This document shows positions 1 through 8,085 of a stretch of DNA of 64,000 nt, in pieces. This DNA comes from Cohnella sp. OV330 (lineage in GTDB: Bacteria; Bacillota; Bacilli; Paenibacillales; Paenibacillaceae), in assembly GCF_900112065.1 (NCBI RefSeq), contig NZ_FOKE01000007.1:1-64000 (forward strand). The letters run 5' to 3'. Within the stretch, counting starts at the first letter, position 1. Every line of letters starts with the position of its first letter. The notes under the pieces are model-generated. The model was given only the letters and a program-made list of their open reading frames with translations. It made no database searches and had not been told where the DNA came from. Made by a program: the position numbers and the translations under genes.

Positions 1-1
1 G

Positions 2-229
2 GCCAGCAGCAGCCGTATTTCGAAAAGGGGTTCCAAACGCTTACGCAGAGCGCTGTATGTCGCTGTGCAGTGCGGGCTTAGAAAGGGTGTAAACGAACGG
101 CTAAAAGCCTATTACGACAAGAAAAGGAAAGAGGGCAAGCCCTACAAGGTAGTCGTGATCGCTTGCGCCAACAAGCTTTTGCATCACGTCCATGCCATCC
201 TCGTAAAAGGCGAGCCCTACAAAGCCTAA
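2..229 (+). CDS. IS110-family transposase, C-terminal fragment (runs off left edge)
   Basis: The frame is open from base 2 to a TAA at 227-229 and gives 75 residues. It reads SKRGSKRLRRALYVAVQCG and, near the end, KPYKVVVIACANKLLHHVHA followed by GEPY. This is the typical end of IS110/IS116/IS902-type transposases, which carry a DEDD catalytic domain upstream (outside the window) and a C-terminal transposase_20 region. Only the C-terminus is visible, so whether the element is intact cannot be judged. A hairpin follows it closely. The family call is confident; activity is unknown. Confidence 0.85.
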   Translation, partial: ASSSRISKRGSKRLRRALYVAVQCGLRKGVNERLKAYYDKKRKEGKPYKVVVIACANKLLHHVHAILVKGEPYKA

Positions 230-245
230 ATTCCATATTCACCCA

Positions 246-275
246 GAAGCATCCGCGCCAACGGAGGCTTCTTTG
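246..275 (+). terminator. Hairpin after the IS110 transposase
   Basis: GAAGCATCCG at 246-255 pairs with CGGAGGCTTC at 262-271, with one internal mismatch and a 6-base loop, and is followed by a short T-rich stretch. It lies 17 bases past the transposase stop and probably terminates that transcript or forms part of the element's end. Confidence 0.5.
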
Positions 276-305
276 TGTTAGTTCAAAAACAGTATAGCAA
301 TAACG

Positions 306-842
306 ATGCCGCAATCCAACCACATAGGGTTGACAAACATTAGCTGGTTTTTGCTGACCGAATGGTTATGGATGGGAGGCAGCTTTCTGCTCCTGTCGAT
401 GCTGGTCGTCCGCTATCTGTCGGGAAGCTGCGCAAGGGAGATTTGGACGGTCTTCTTAACGATGCAGACAGTCAAGTGGTTCGTCGGCGCGCTAAAGTCG
501 GAGTTCCGTCTGGTGGAATTCCCAGTGCGACTCTTTCCTTATGCGACGCATCAAGACTTCGTGACCGACTTCGCGTTATGTCCGACGATGGCCGTTCTCT
601 ACGCCATGTTCGTCCGCGAGCGCACGCTTCGCGTTCAGCTATTCTATGCCTTGTGGTTCGCCGCGGCCTATGCGCTGTGGAGCTGGACCATGACGAGATG
701 GACGAACTTGCAGGTTCACCTACGATGGAGCTCCTGGTTCGACTTTTTGCTCGTATTGGTCATGCTTCCGGCCGTGAAGCGAATATCGGACTGGATCGTG
801 ACGACGCCCACGGCGGTTGCGGAAGGGCAAGTACGTCCATGA
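306..842 (+). CDS. CBO0543-like multi-pass membrane protein
   Basis: A 178-residue hydrophobic protein with about four to five membrane segments. The central signature EFPVRLFPYAT, followed by an aromatic-rich F-x-T-D-F segment, is characteristic of the uncharacterised CBO0543 family of endospore-formers. No function is known for the family. The start at 306 has a weak ribosome-binding site, and a methionine about 23 codons downstream (near base 372) is an alternative. Its stop overlaps the start of a paralogous, disrupted gene by ATGA, so the pair was probably a translationally coupled duplicate. Confidence 0.65.
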   Translation: MPQSNHIGLTNISWFLLTEWLWMGGSFLLLSMLVVRYLSGSCAREIWTVFLTMQTVKWFVGALKSEFRLVEFPVRLFPYATHQDFVTDFALCPTMAVLYAMFVRERTLRVQLFYALWFAAAYALWSWTMTRWTNLQVHLRWSSWFDFLLVLVMLPAVKRISDWIVTTPTAVAEGQVRP

Positions 843-1324
843 ATCTCGAACAGGGGATCGAGATCTCCGTCTGGGTGATGTCCGCCGTGCTGCTGATCGG
901 GCTCATCCCCCCGACTAGACGAAGAGAAGCCGTGCTTAGCATCGTATTCATGCAATTCATTTCTTGGATTTTAAGCTTGGTTGTCGTCGAGTTGCACTTG
1001 CTCGACTATCCTCAGTGAATCTTCACCGCAGCGACCCGGGCTAATGTGACCTTCGAATTTTGCGCTTTGCCGACGATCGGCGCGATCTTTAACGTCCGCT
1101 ATCCTGCTGCCCGTCCTTTCTGGCTTCGCGCCGTTTATGTCATCGCATTCCCGACGATTCTGTCCGCAGTCGAATGGCCGATCGAGGTTTCTACCCATCT
1201 CGTCCGTTACGAGCATTGGAATCTCGGGGCGACCTGGATCAGCGAGTTTGCGGTGCTCCAGGCCTGTTATTGGTTCTACCGATGGTTCTTTGGCTTGGCG
1301 CGCGGGACGCGGCAGGCGGTCTGA
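839..1324 (+). pseudogene. Second CBO0543-like membrane protein, interrupted by an in-frame TGA
   Basis: Starting at ATG 839 the frame runs to TGA at 1016-1018, then continues in the same frame, without any shift, to a stop at 1322-1324. The two halves join into one protein of about 161 residues that aligns with the upstream gene. The upstream protein reads P-V-R-L-F-P, where this one reads P-Q-stop-I-F-T, so the stop sits where the conserved arginine belongs. A single C to T change of CGA to TGA would explain it. The rest of the reading frame looks intact (VTFEF, then LPTIGAIFNVRYP), so inactivation is recent or the stop is a sequencing error. Confidence 0.7.
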
Positions 1325-1394
1325 ACGCGGCGTATGGCGCTGGGTCCGCCCGGGCAAAATGGAGGAGAATGCCAGCGGTGAACGGAGGTTGACG

Positions 1395-2846
1395 ATGGCT
1401 GACGGTAAGGGCAACGATGCGGGAGCGAATGCTGCCGAAAAGACGAAACCTACGCTGGCGCTCGTCGCCGAGTCGGTGAAGGGCTGCGCGGATTGCCTTC
1501 ATGAGAAGCTCGCAGGCAGCGGCGCCGAACTGATCTATTTTCCGACGCTCGTCGATCTTGACTGCCTTCAGCGGGATCTGATCCGCCCCTTGTCCCAAGC
1601 GTCTCCCGAACAGCTGAACTCGCTGCTGTCCGGTGCGCCGTACAGGACCGCGACCGACCTGAAGTCCTGCGCCAAGTCAATCATGGACGGAGCGGCAGCC
1701 GTCTTCGCGGGGCAGGACGTCTACCTTTTCGATGCGCCGAAGTCGACCGGCAGGAAGATCGAGCAGTCGGAGACGGAGACGATCATCACCGGTCCCCATG
1801 ACGGATTCGTCGAAGCGCTCGAGGAGAACCTCGGCGTCATTCGCAAACGGATTCGCAGCCCCAAGTTGAAGTCCGTCGCGCTCGAGGTTGGGGAAGTGGC
1901 CAAAACCCGCGCGATCCTGCTGTACGTGGAAGGACTTGCAAACGAACAATTCGTCACGATGTTAACCGACCGCATTCAGGATATCGAGATCGACGGCGTG
2001 TCGGATGCGAATATGCTCGTTCAACTGATCGACGAAAATCCGAACTCGCTCTTCCCGCAATACCTCACGACCGAGCGCCCGGACGCCGTCGTCTCGAAGC
2101 TGCTCGGCGGCCGCATAGCCGTCATCCTGGACGGGAGTCCGAGCGTGTTTTCGGCACCGACCGCTTTTCTCGAATTTTTCTCGTCGCCGGACGATTATTA
2201 CCAACGGTGGCCGATCGGGACCGCGTTGCGCATCCTGCGGCTGATCGGCTTCTTGATCACGATTTGCTTTACCGCCTTCTACGTATCGGTGACGACGTTC
2301 CATTACGAGATGATCCCCCATACGATGCTGCTGAATCTCGCCGAATCCAGGAGCCGGGTACCGTTCCCGCCGCTCATCGAAGCGCTCCTCATGGAGACGA
2401 CGATCGAACTGCTGCGGGAAGCAGGCGCGCGCCTGCCGACGAAGATCGGGCAGACGATCGGCATCGTCGGCGGTATCGTCATCGGCCAAGCTGCCGTCCA
2501 AGCCGGGTTCACGAGCAACATCCTGATCATCGCGGTCGCGATCTCGGCGATCGCATCGTTCGTCATTCCAAGCTACATCATGAGCGCTTCGCTACGCCTG
2601 ATCCGATTCGGCCTGATCGTCCTGGCCGGCATCCTAGGCAATTTGGGCCTGATCTTCGGCATCGGCTTCCTCGTCGTTCATATGGCGGGCGTGACCAACC
2701 TCGGGACGTCGTATTTGACGCCGATCGCCCCGGCGAAGTTTATGGACATCCTCGACACGCTCGTCAGGGGACCGTTCTGGGCGCTCAAGAAACGACCGAG
2801 CCTGAGCCGTTCGCCGAACAAGACGCGTGCGAAAATCAAAAGATAG
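1395..2846 (+). CDS. GerA-type spore germination receptor subunit A
   Basis: This 483-residue protein matches the GerA family (GerAA/GerKA/GerBA type). It has a soluble N-terminal region of about 270 residues and a C-terminal set of membrane helices (for example LIGFLITICFTAFYVSVTTF and IVGGIVIGQAAVQAG). The motif region around PFPPLIEALLMETTIELLREAG is typical. In the inner membrane of spores, A, B and C subunits form the nutrient-sensing germinant receptor. The start at 1395 is chosen because AACGGAGGT lies 7 bases upstream; the frame is open further upstream but without family similarity. Genes B and C follow directly. Confidence 0.93.
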   Translation: MADGKGNDAGANAAEKTKPTLALVAESVKGCADCLHEKLAGSGAELIYFPTLVDLDCLQRDLIRPLSQASPEQLNSLLSGAPYRTATDLKSCAKSIMDGAAAVFAGQDVYLFDAPKSTGRKIEQSETETIITGPHDGFVEALEENLGVIRKRIRSPKLKSVALEVGEVAKTRAILLYVEGLANEQFVTMLTDRIQDIEIDGVSDANMLVQLIDENPNSLFPQYLTTERPDAVVSKLLGGRIAVILDGSPSVFSAPTAFLEFFSSPDDYYQRWPIGTALRILRLIGFLITICFTAFYVSVTTFHYEMIPHTMLLNLAESRSRVPFPPLIEALLMETTIELLREAGARLPTKIGQTIGIVGGIVIGQAAVQAGFTSNILIIAVAISAIASFVIPSYIMSASLRLIRFGLIVLAGILGNLGLIFGIGFLVVHMAGVTNLGTSYLTPIAPAKFMDILDTLVRGPFWALKKRPSLSRSPNKTRAKIKR

Positions 2847-2858
2847 CGGAGGCATCCC

Positions 2859-3953
2859 GTGAAGGAAAAACTGAACGGCTTTCATGTGGCACTCCTGATT
2901 TTCATGATCGAGCTCGACGTCACCGTATTCATGCTGCCTCGCATGGTCGCCGTTCAGATCGGCACGAACGGTTGGCTCGGCTTCCTGGGCCTGTCGCTGA
3001 TCGCGGCTTTTAACATCTGGCTCTATCGGCTCGTCTACCGGGCGGGGCAGGGAAGATCCGTATTCGACATCTCCGAAGCCGTCCTTCCCAAGATCGTCCT
3101 GTACCCGCTCTATGCGTCGCTGTCTCTCCTATGGCTAGGGATCGGCGCGTTCGCCGGCAAGAGCTTCGTGCTGGTATTCCAGACGCTCAGCTTCCAGACC
3201 AGCCCGCCGATGCAGATCTTTGCCGTCTATTGCTTGCTCGTATACGCGCTGCTGGCCAAGGACCTCTACAGCATCGTCAAGGCTTCTACCGTATTTTTTC
3301 TGCTGTCCATCTGGATGCTGGTGCTGGCGCCTTATTTCTTTAAGGACTGGAGCATCCACCGATTCACGGCGTTTTTCTTTCATGGCACGGAAAACGGCCA
3401 CAGCTTATCCGGCATGCTGGACGTGTATGCCGTTTTTATCGGCTACGAGCTTTGCGTGTTCCTGTTTCCCTTTTCGGACGCCAAAACGAAGCTGTTCAAA
3501 GGCGTATTTGCCGGCCATGCGATCATCACGGCGACGTATTTGCTTACGATTCTGGTTTCCTTCGGCTTTTTCAGCTTCGAGGAAGTGAAGATCCTGCAGT
3601 TTCCGCTTATTCACACGCTGGAGTATATCGAGATGCCCTTCATCAATCGCGTCGAAAATCTGGTTTTTCCGTTCTTCCTGTTCTCCAATCTGGTCACCAC
3701 GGTCATGTTCGCGTTCGCGGCCCGAAGCGCGCTCGGCCGCATGCTGCCCGGCGTCGAGGCGAAGCGGTTCGCGCTTCCGCTGGCGGCGGCGGTGTTCGCG
3801 CTCGGCTTTCTGCCGTCGGTCTTCCGCGAGGCTGCGGCGTTGATCCGCCTGACGTACTTTACGGAGACCTGCGTCGCGTTCATCCTTCCGCTGCTGCTGC
3901 TCATTCTCATCAAGATCGGCGGCAAAACGTCCAAGGAGGCCTCCTCGCGATGA
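2859..3953 (+). CDS. GerAB/ArcD/ProY-type germination permease (subunit B)
   Basis: A 364-residue integral membrane protein with about ten predicted helices. It belongs to the endospore germination permease family in the amino acid/polyamine transporter superfamily. It is the likely ligand-binding membrane subunit of the germinant receptor. The start is GTG at 2859, preceded by a GGAGG 4-6 bases upstream (AGCGGAGGCATCCC). It lies 12 bases after the A subunit and overlaps the C subunit by ATGA. Confidence 0.93.
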   Translation: MKEKLNGFHVALLIFMIELDVTVFMLPRMVAVQIGTNGWLGFLGLSLIAAFNIWLYRLVYRAGQGRSVFDISEAVLPKIVLYPLYASLSLLWLGIGAFAGKSFVLVFQTLSFQTSPPMQIFAVYCLLVYALLAKDLYSIVKASTVFFLLSIWMLVLAPYFFKDWSIHRFTAFFFHGTENGHSLSGMLDVYAVFIGYELCVFLFPFSDAKTKLFKGVFAGHAIITATYLLTILVSFGFFSFEEVKILQFPLIHTLEYIEMPFINRVENLVFPFFLFSNLVTTVMFAFAARSALGRMLPGVEAKRFALPLAAAVFALGFLPSVFREAAALIRLTYFTETCVAFILPLLLLILIKIGGKTSKEASSR

Positions 3954-5068
3954 GACGCAAGGGAATCGGCTGGCTGCTCGCCCTGTCGCTGCTCAGCGGC
4001 TGCGCGGATCAAAAAATACTCGAAAAAATCGGCTTCGCCCGCACGATCATCCTCGAGAAGGCGGAGGGCCAGGACAAAGCCTTGAAGGTCACGATCAGCA
4101 TTCCGAAAACGAATCAGACCGAAAGCATTGTCTATACGGACGTCGCAAGGAGCTTCAAGCAGGCGAAAATCCATTTCGACATGCAAAACGACCGTCGAAT
4201 CGTGCTCGGCCAACTGAGGCAGGTCATGTTCGGAGCGTCTCTGGCCCGCCAGGGCGTGTGGCTGCCGATGGAATCGGTCTTTCGCGATCCCGCGATCGGC
4301 ATCCGCACGCACGTGATCGTCGCCGAGGGGGATATCGGCCGCTTTGTCACGAGAAAGTACGTGCAAGGCGGCACGATGGGCGAATATATCGATAACCTGT
4401 TGCGTTCGGATCCCGCCACCCGGGGACAATTCGATACCAATTTGCATACGTTCCTTCGGGATTACTACGATGACGGCGCGGAGCCGGTAGCCACGATCAT
4501 CGGAGAGACCGTGGAGGGCCTGAAGGTGAAAGGCATCGCGCTGTTCGTGCGCGACCGATACGTCGCGAAGATTCAGGCGGAGGACGCCATGTTCTTTTCC
4601 TTGCTTCGCTCCGATGCCAAAAACGTCTCTTTGTTCATGGACGAAGTCGAGACGCCCCGCGGCGCGGGCAGCATCTCTCTGGCCAACGTGATAGGCAAAC
4701 GCAAGATCAAAATACTGTCGCCGCCCGACCCGAATCGAAAAAAGCCTGCGCGAATCGTGGTCGAGCTCAAGCTCAAAGGCTCTTTAATGGAATACGACGA
4801 TTTGCTGGAGATGAACAATCTCGCGAGCCAGCCCGTACTCGAGCGGGCGATGGGGAAGTACGTCGCCGATCGATGCGAGCGTCTGATCCGCGAGATGCAA
4901 AAGCCGGGCGCGGACGGAATCGGGATCGGCAGCCACGTTCGCGATCGCATGCGATATAAGGATTGGAAGGCGCTCGATTGGAATCAGGCTTTTTCGGACG
5001 CAGAGATCGAGGTCGTCGCGGATATTAAGATCAGAGATTACGGCAGACTGATCGACGCCAGCGCGTGA
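3950..5068 (+). CDS. Ger(x)C family germination lipoprotein (subunit C)
   Basis: The 372-residue protein begins with a lipoprotein signal ending in LLSGC, giving a predicted lipidated Cys18, followed by the extended Ger(x)C fold. C subunits are anchored to the outer face of the spore inner membrane and are required for receptor function. The start at 3950 overlaps the stop of the permease gene, and an AAGGAGG lies about 11 bases upstream inside that gene. This completes an A-B-C operon. The germinant cannot be deduced from sequence. Confidence 0.92.
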   Translation: MRRKGIGWLLALSLLSGCADQKILEKIGFARTIILEKAEGQDKALKVTISIPKTNQTESIVYTDVARSFKQAKIHFDMQNDRRIVLGQLRQVMFGASLARQGVWLPMESVFRDPAIGIRTHVIVAEGDIGRFVTRKYVQGGTMGEYIDNLLRSDPATRGQFDTNLHTFLRDYYDDGAEPVATIIGETVEGLKVKGIALFVRDRYVAKIQAEDAMFFSLLRSDAKNVSLFMDEVETPRGAGSISLANVIGKRKIKILSPPDPNRKKPARIVVELKLKGSLMEYDDLLEMNNLASQPVLERAMGKYVADRCERLIREMQKPGADGIGIGSHVRDRMRYKDWKALDWNQAFSDAEIEVVADIKIRDYGRLIDASA

Positions 5069-5132
5069 GCGGCCGCGAATGTGACGAATGTCATTGCCGG
5101 CGGAGGGCGAATATGGCAATCTGATAGGGTAA

Positions 5133-5152
5133 GCGGACCATCGACGGTCCGC
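5133..5152 (+). promoter_or_regulatory. Hairpin immediately upstream of the aldolase ribosome-binding site
   Basis: GCGGACC (5133-5139) and GGTCCGC (5146-5152) form a perfect 7-bp stem with a 6-base loop. AGAGGAGG follows directly at 5153-5160. No T-run follows, so it is not an intrinsic terminator. It may stabilise the 5' end of the mRNA or modulate translation. Confidence 0.35.
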
Positions 5153-5167
5153 AGAGGAGGCCTTCCC

Positions 5168-6457
5168 ATGAAGTTCGACGATCTCCCCCCTGCCGATCAG
5201 ATCATCGAGATGATCGGCCGCATCTACCGGTTCGGCATGACGACGACGTCCGGCGGCAACTTATCCGTCTTGGACGGTGACGGCGATATATGGATTACGC
5301 CTGCAGGCGTGGACAAAGGCTCCCTGCGCAGGGAAGATATCGTGCGCGTACGCGCGGACGGAAGCCATCAGGGCTTGCACAAGCCGTCGAGCGAATTTCC
5401 CTTTCACCAAGCGATCTACCGGGCGAGACCCGATTTGCGGGCCGTCGTGCATGCGCATCCGCCCGCGCTGGTCTCGTTCAGCATCGTGCGCAAGGTTCCC
5501 AACGTCGACATGCTGCCCGGCGAGCGCGAGATTTGCGGCGAAGTCGGGATCGCGCCCTACGCGCTTCCCGGCAGCGCGCAGCTCGGCGCCAACATCGCCG
5601 CCGTCTTCGCCGAGGGCAAGCGCTGCGTGATGCTGGAGAACCACGGCATCGTCGTCGGCGGCGACACGCTGGCGGACGCCTACAAGGCGTTCGAGACGCT
5701 CGAGTTTTGCGCGCGCATGGAGATCCAGGCGTCCAGCCTCGGCCGTCCGCGGTCGCTCACGCCGGCGCAGCAGGCGTTGGCTGCCGCCGCCGTCGCGGCG
5801 CTTCCCGTGCTCCCCGCTCGCAGCGTTCCGATGCCGACCGCCGAGCGCGAGGCGCGCGTCGGGATGCGCGATTTTATCCGCCGCTCTTACGAGCAGCGCC
5901 TGTTCACGAGCACGCAGGGCACCTTCTCCGTGAAGCTGGCGGACGACGCGTTTTTAATCACGCCGCACGGATTGGACCGCAAGTACCTGGAGCCCGAGGA
6001 CCTCGTGCTGGTCCGGGACGGCTTGGCCGAGCAGGGCAAGCAGCCGAGCCGCTCCGTCTTGCTGCACCGGGCGATCTACGCGCAGCAGCCTCATGTCGGC
6101 TCGGTGCTGGTCGCCCACTCGCCCTACACGATGGCCTTCGCCCTGACGGACCGGCCGTTCGAGTCGAAGACGATTCCCGAAGCTTACATTTTGCTGCGCG
6201 GGATGCCCAAGTTGCCGTTCGAATCCGTCTACGCGTCGGTGGAGGAGACGGCGGCGCGGTTCACGCCGGACGTGCCGCTCGCGCTCGTCGACAACAACTG
6301 CGTCATCGCGACGGGCAGCAGCCTGCTGAACGCCTTCGACCGGCTGGAGGTCGCGGAGTACAGCGCCAAGTCGATCATCGAGGCGGCGAATCTCGGCGCC
6401 ATCGTTCATATGGACGACGCGAGCATTAAGGACATCGAGACTGCTTTCGGGCTGTAA
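5168..6457 (+). CDS. Tandem class II aldolase/adducin-domain protein
   Basis: The 429-residue protein contains two class II aldolase domains, roughly residues 5-205 and 230-425. The family binds a divalent metal through histidines and cleaves or epimerises phosphorylated sugars such as L-fuculose-1-P, L-rhamnulose-1-P or L-ribulose-5-P. The first domain keeps the expected pieces: SSEFPFH with the catalytic-type Glu, VVHAHPP with two His, and LENHG with the third. The second has QPSRSVLLH (Glu replaced), LVAHSP, and VDNNC where the third His should be, so it is probably not catalytic. Start chosen for the GAGGAGG at 5154-5160. A terminator follows. The substrate is not resolved. Confidence 0.85.
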   Translation: MKFDDLPPADQIIEMIGRIYRFGMTTTSGGNLSVLDGDGDIWITPAGVDKGSLRREDIVRVRADGSHQGLHKPSSEFPFHQAIYRARPDLRAVVHAHPPALVSFSIVRKVPNVDMLPGEREICGEVGIAPYALPGSAQLGANIAAVFAEGKRCVMLENHGIVVGGDTLADAYKAFETLEFCARMEIQASSLGRPRSLTPAQQALAAAAVAALPVLPARSVPMPTAEREARVGMRDFIRRSYEQRLFTSTQGTFSVKLADDAFLITPHGLDRKYLEPEDLVLVRDGLAEQGKQPSRSVLLHRAIYAQQPHVGSVLVAHSPYTMAFALTDRPFESKTIPEAYILLRGMPKLPFESVYASVEETAARFTPDVPLALVDNNCVIATGSSLLNAFDRLEVAEYSAKSIIEAANLGAIVHMDDASIKDIETAFGL

Positions 6458-6463
6458 ATAAAC

Positions 6464-6493
6464 GCTAGAGCCGCTGCGGCTCTAGCATTTTTT
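6464..6493 (+). terminator. Intrinsic terminator after the aldolase gene
   Basis: GCTAGAGCCG (6464-6473) and CGGCTCTAGC (6477-6486) form a perfect 10-bp stem with a 3-base loop, followed by ATTTTTTAA. Strong rho-independent terminator. Confidence 0.93.
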
Positions 6494-6586
6494 AATTAAA
6501 GCGCGAACAGAAGGAATGGCCAATGGTTCCGTCTGCGGCGCGTCCCAGCCTCCATGTTCTCGCGTCTCCCCGGGTCAAGCGGACGT

Positions 6587-6920
6587 GAAGCATGCAGGCG
6601 CAAGATCGTGCGGATCCCTCCGCCCGAGCGGACCGTGCTGACCGATGCGGAGAACAGGGTGATCGAACGCGCCGGGCGGCGCTTCAGCCATGCGACCGGC
6701 ACGCGCCTCGCGGCTTCTTACGCGGATTATTACATTTTCAACCGCGCCCTGCATCCTGCCGGCGTTCGGCGATTAACGAGACGGGAAGGCGTACGACCGT
6801 TTCTCTGTGCTCTTTCCGGACCACAAGATCGTGCGGGTATTCGCTCGGGAGATCGCGCTCGGAGGCGGCAATATTCGCGGCATCGCCCTGCGCGTGCCGG
6901 CGGCGGAGCGCCGCCGATGA
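6587..6920 (+). pseudogene. Agmatine deiminase-like gene remnant, frameshifted
   Basis: Two segments in different frames resemble the C-terminal third of agmatine deiminase / peptidyl-arginine deiminase (PPAD_AguA). The first, about 6587-6745, reads KIVRIPPPERT and then GTRLAASYADYYIFN. After a frame change the second, about 6782-6920, reads AYDRFSVLFPDHKIV and then REIALGGGNIRGIAL. In intact enzymes the last motif is GGGxIHC with the catalytic cysteine; here His-Cys is replaced by Arg-Gly. The N-terminal two thirds are absent. It is a dead relic. Confidence 0.65.
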
Positions 6921-7028
6921 CGGCGAAAAACACTTGCGTTCGGGCGACAAGCTGCTACTATGTTGTGATGAAAGGCATCCAGAGCGGCATCGAATGAACC
7001 CCATTCAAAAACGGAGGGCATAATTCAC

Positions 7029-7916
7029 GTGAAGCTTTTAACTTTCTTCAAGCAAGGCAAGCCTTCGCTCGGCATCAAGATCGACGGCGGCATCCTCGAC
7101 GTAGCGGCCGCGGGCGCGGCTGCGGGACGGCCGGTGCCAGACTCGGTCCAGTCCGCGATCGAGCAGGGATCGGACGCCCTAAGCGCGCTCGCGGAATTGG
7201 CGGCGTCGTCCGCAGGAACGTCGTCTCTGCTCCCCGAGTCCGATTTGACGTTCGCGCCATGCGTGACGGCGCCCCGGAAGATCGTATGCGTCGGCTTGAA
7301 TTATCGCAGGCACGCCGAGGAGACGGGCGCGCCGATCCCGGAATATCCGATTCTGTTCAACAAATTCCACAACGCGCTGGCCGCCCACGGGCAAACGATC
7401 GAGATCCCGCGCGTCACCGCCAAGCTGGATTACGAGGCGGAGCTCGCGATCGTGATCGGCAGACGGGCCAAAAACGTCCCGCGCGAGCAGGCGCTGGATT
7501 ACGTATTCGGCTATAGCTGCGCCAACGACCTGTCCGCGCGGGACCTTCAGATGCGCTCCACGCAGTGGATGCTCGGCAAGATCGGCGACGGCTTCAGTCC
7601 GCTCGGGCCGTATGTCGTCACCGCCGACGAGGTCGGCGATCCCGGCAGCCTGGCGATCCGGTCGCTCGTCAACGGAGAAGTACGACAGCGCTCCAACACC
7701 TCGGACATGATCTTCGCATGCGACGAGATCGTCAGTTACATTTCCCTACACATGACCCTCGAGCCCGGCGACGTGATCCTGACGGGCACGCCCGAAGGCG
7801 TCGTCCTCGGCTATCCGCCGGAGCGGCAGCATTACCTGCAACCGGGCGATGTCGTCACGGTCGAGATCGATCGGCTGGGCGCCTTAACGAACCGCTTCGT
7901 AGCCGAACCGCAATAG
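7029..7916 (+). CDS. Fumarylacetoacetate hydrolase (FAH) family protein
   Basis: The 295-residue protein has the FAH family layout: a divergent N-terminal 60 residues, then KIVCVGLNYRRHAEE, the metal-binding region LDYEAELAIVIG with paired acidic residues, GYSCANDLSARD and finally GDVILTGTPEGV. The family hydrolyses C-C bonds of 2,4-diketo acids or decarboxylates oxaloacetate-like compounds. Members act last in the non-phosphorylative breakdown of L-rhamnose, L-fucose and L-arabinose, which would suit this locus, but the substrate is inferred. The start is GTG 7029, with ACGGAGGG about 10 bases upstream. It is monocistronic, closed by a terminator. Confidence 0.88.
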   Translation: MKLLTFFKQGKPSLGIKIDGGILDVAAAGAAAGRPVPDSVQSAIEQGSDALSALAELAASSAGTSSLLPESDLTFAPCVTAPRKIVCVGLNYRRHAEETGAPIPEYPILFNKFHNALAAHGQTIEIPRVTAKLDYEAELAIVIGRRAKNVPREQALDYVFGYSCANDLSARDLQMRSTQWMLGKIGDGFSPLGPYVVTADEVGDPGSLAIRSLVNGEVRQRSNTSDMIFACDEIVSYISLHMTLEPGDVILTGTPEGVVLGYPPERQHYLQPGDVVTVEIDRLGALTNRFVAEPQ

Positions 7917-7940
7917 CGGATCAGCCGCCAATCGCACTCT

Positions 7941-7963
7941 GCCCGCGAGATTCGCGGGCTTTT
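7941..7963 (+). terminator. Intrinsic terminator after the FAH gene
   Basis: GCCCGCGA (7941-7948) pairs perfectly with TCGCGGGC (7952-7959) across a 3-base loop and is followed by TTTT. Confidence 0.85.
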
Positions 7964-8015
7964 CGGCTTGCGCGCGGGCGCAGGACGGCCTCTATCGGCT
8001 TTGCAGCTTTTGCTA

Positions 8016-8043
8016 TTGCGAGGCCGGCTTGATGTGGTAGACT
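8016..8043 (+). promoter_or_regulatory. Candidate sigma-A promoter for the two-component system
   Basis: TTGCGA at 8016-8021, a 16-base spacer and TAGACT at 8038-8043 lie about 40 bases before the kinase start and just after a terminator. The hexamers match the consensus moderately. Confidence 0.5.
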
Positions 8044-8085
8044 TCATTCCATACGATCACCGACCCAGACTACGGGAGTGTGCCT

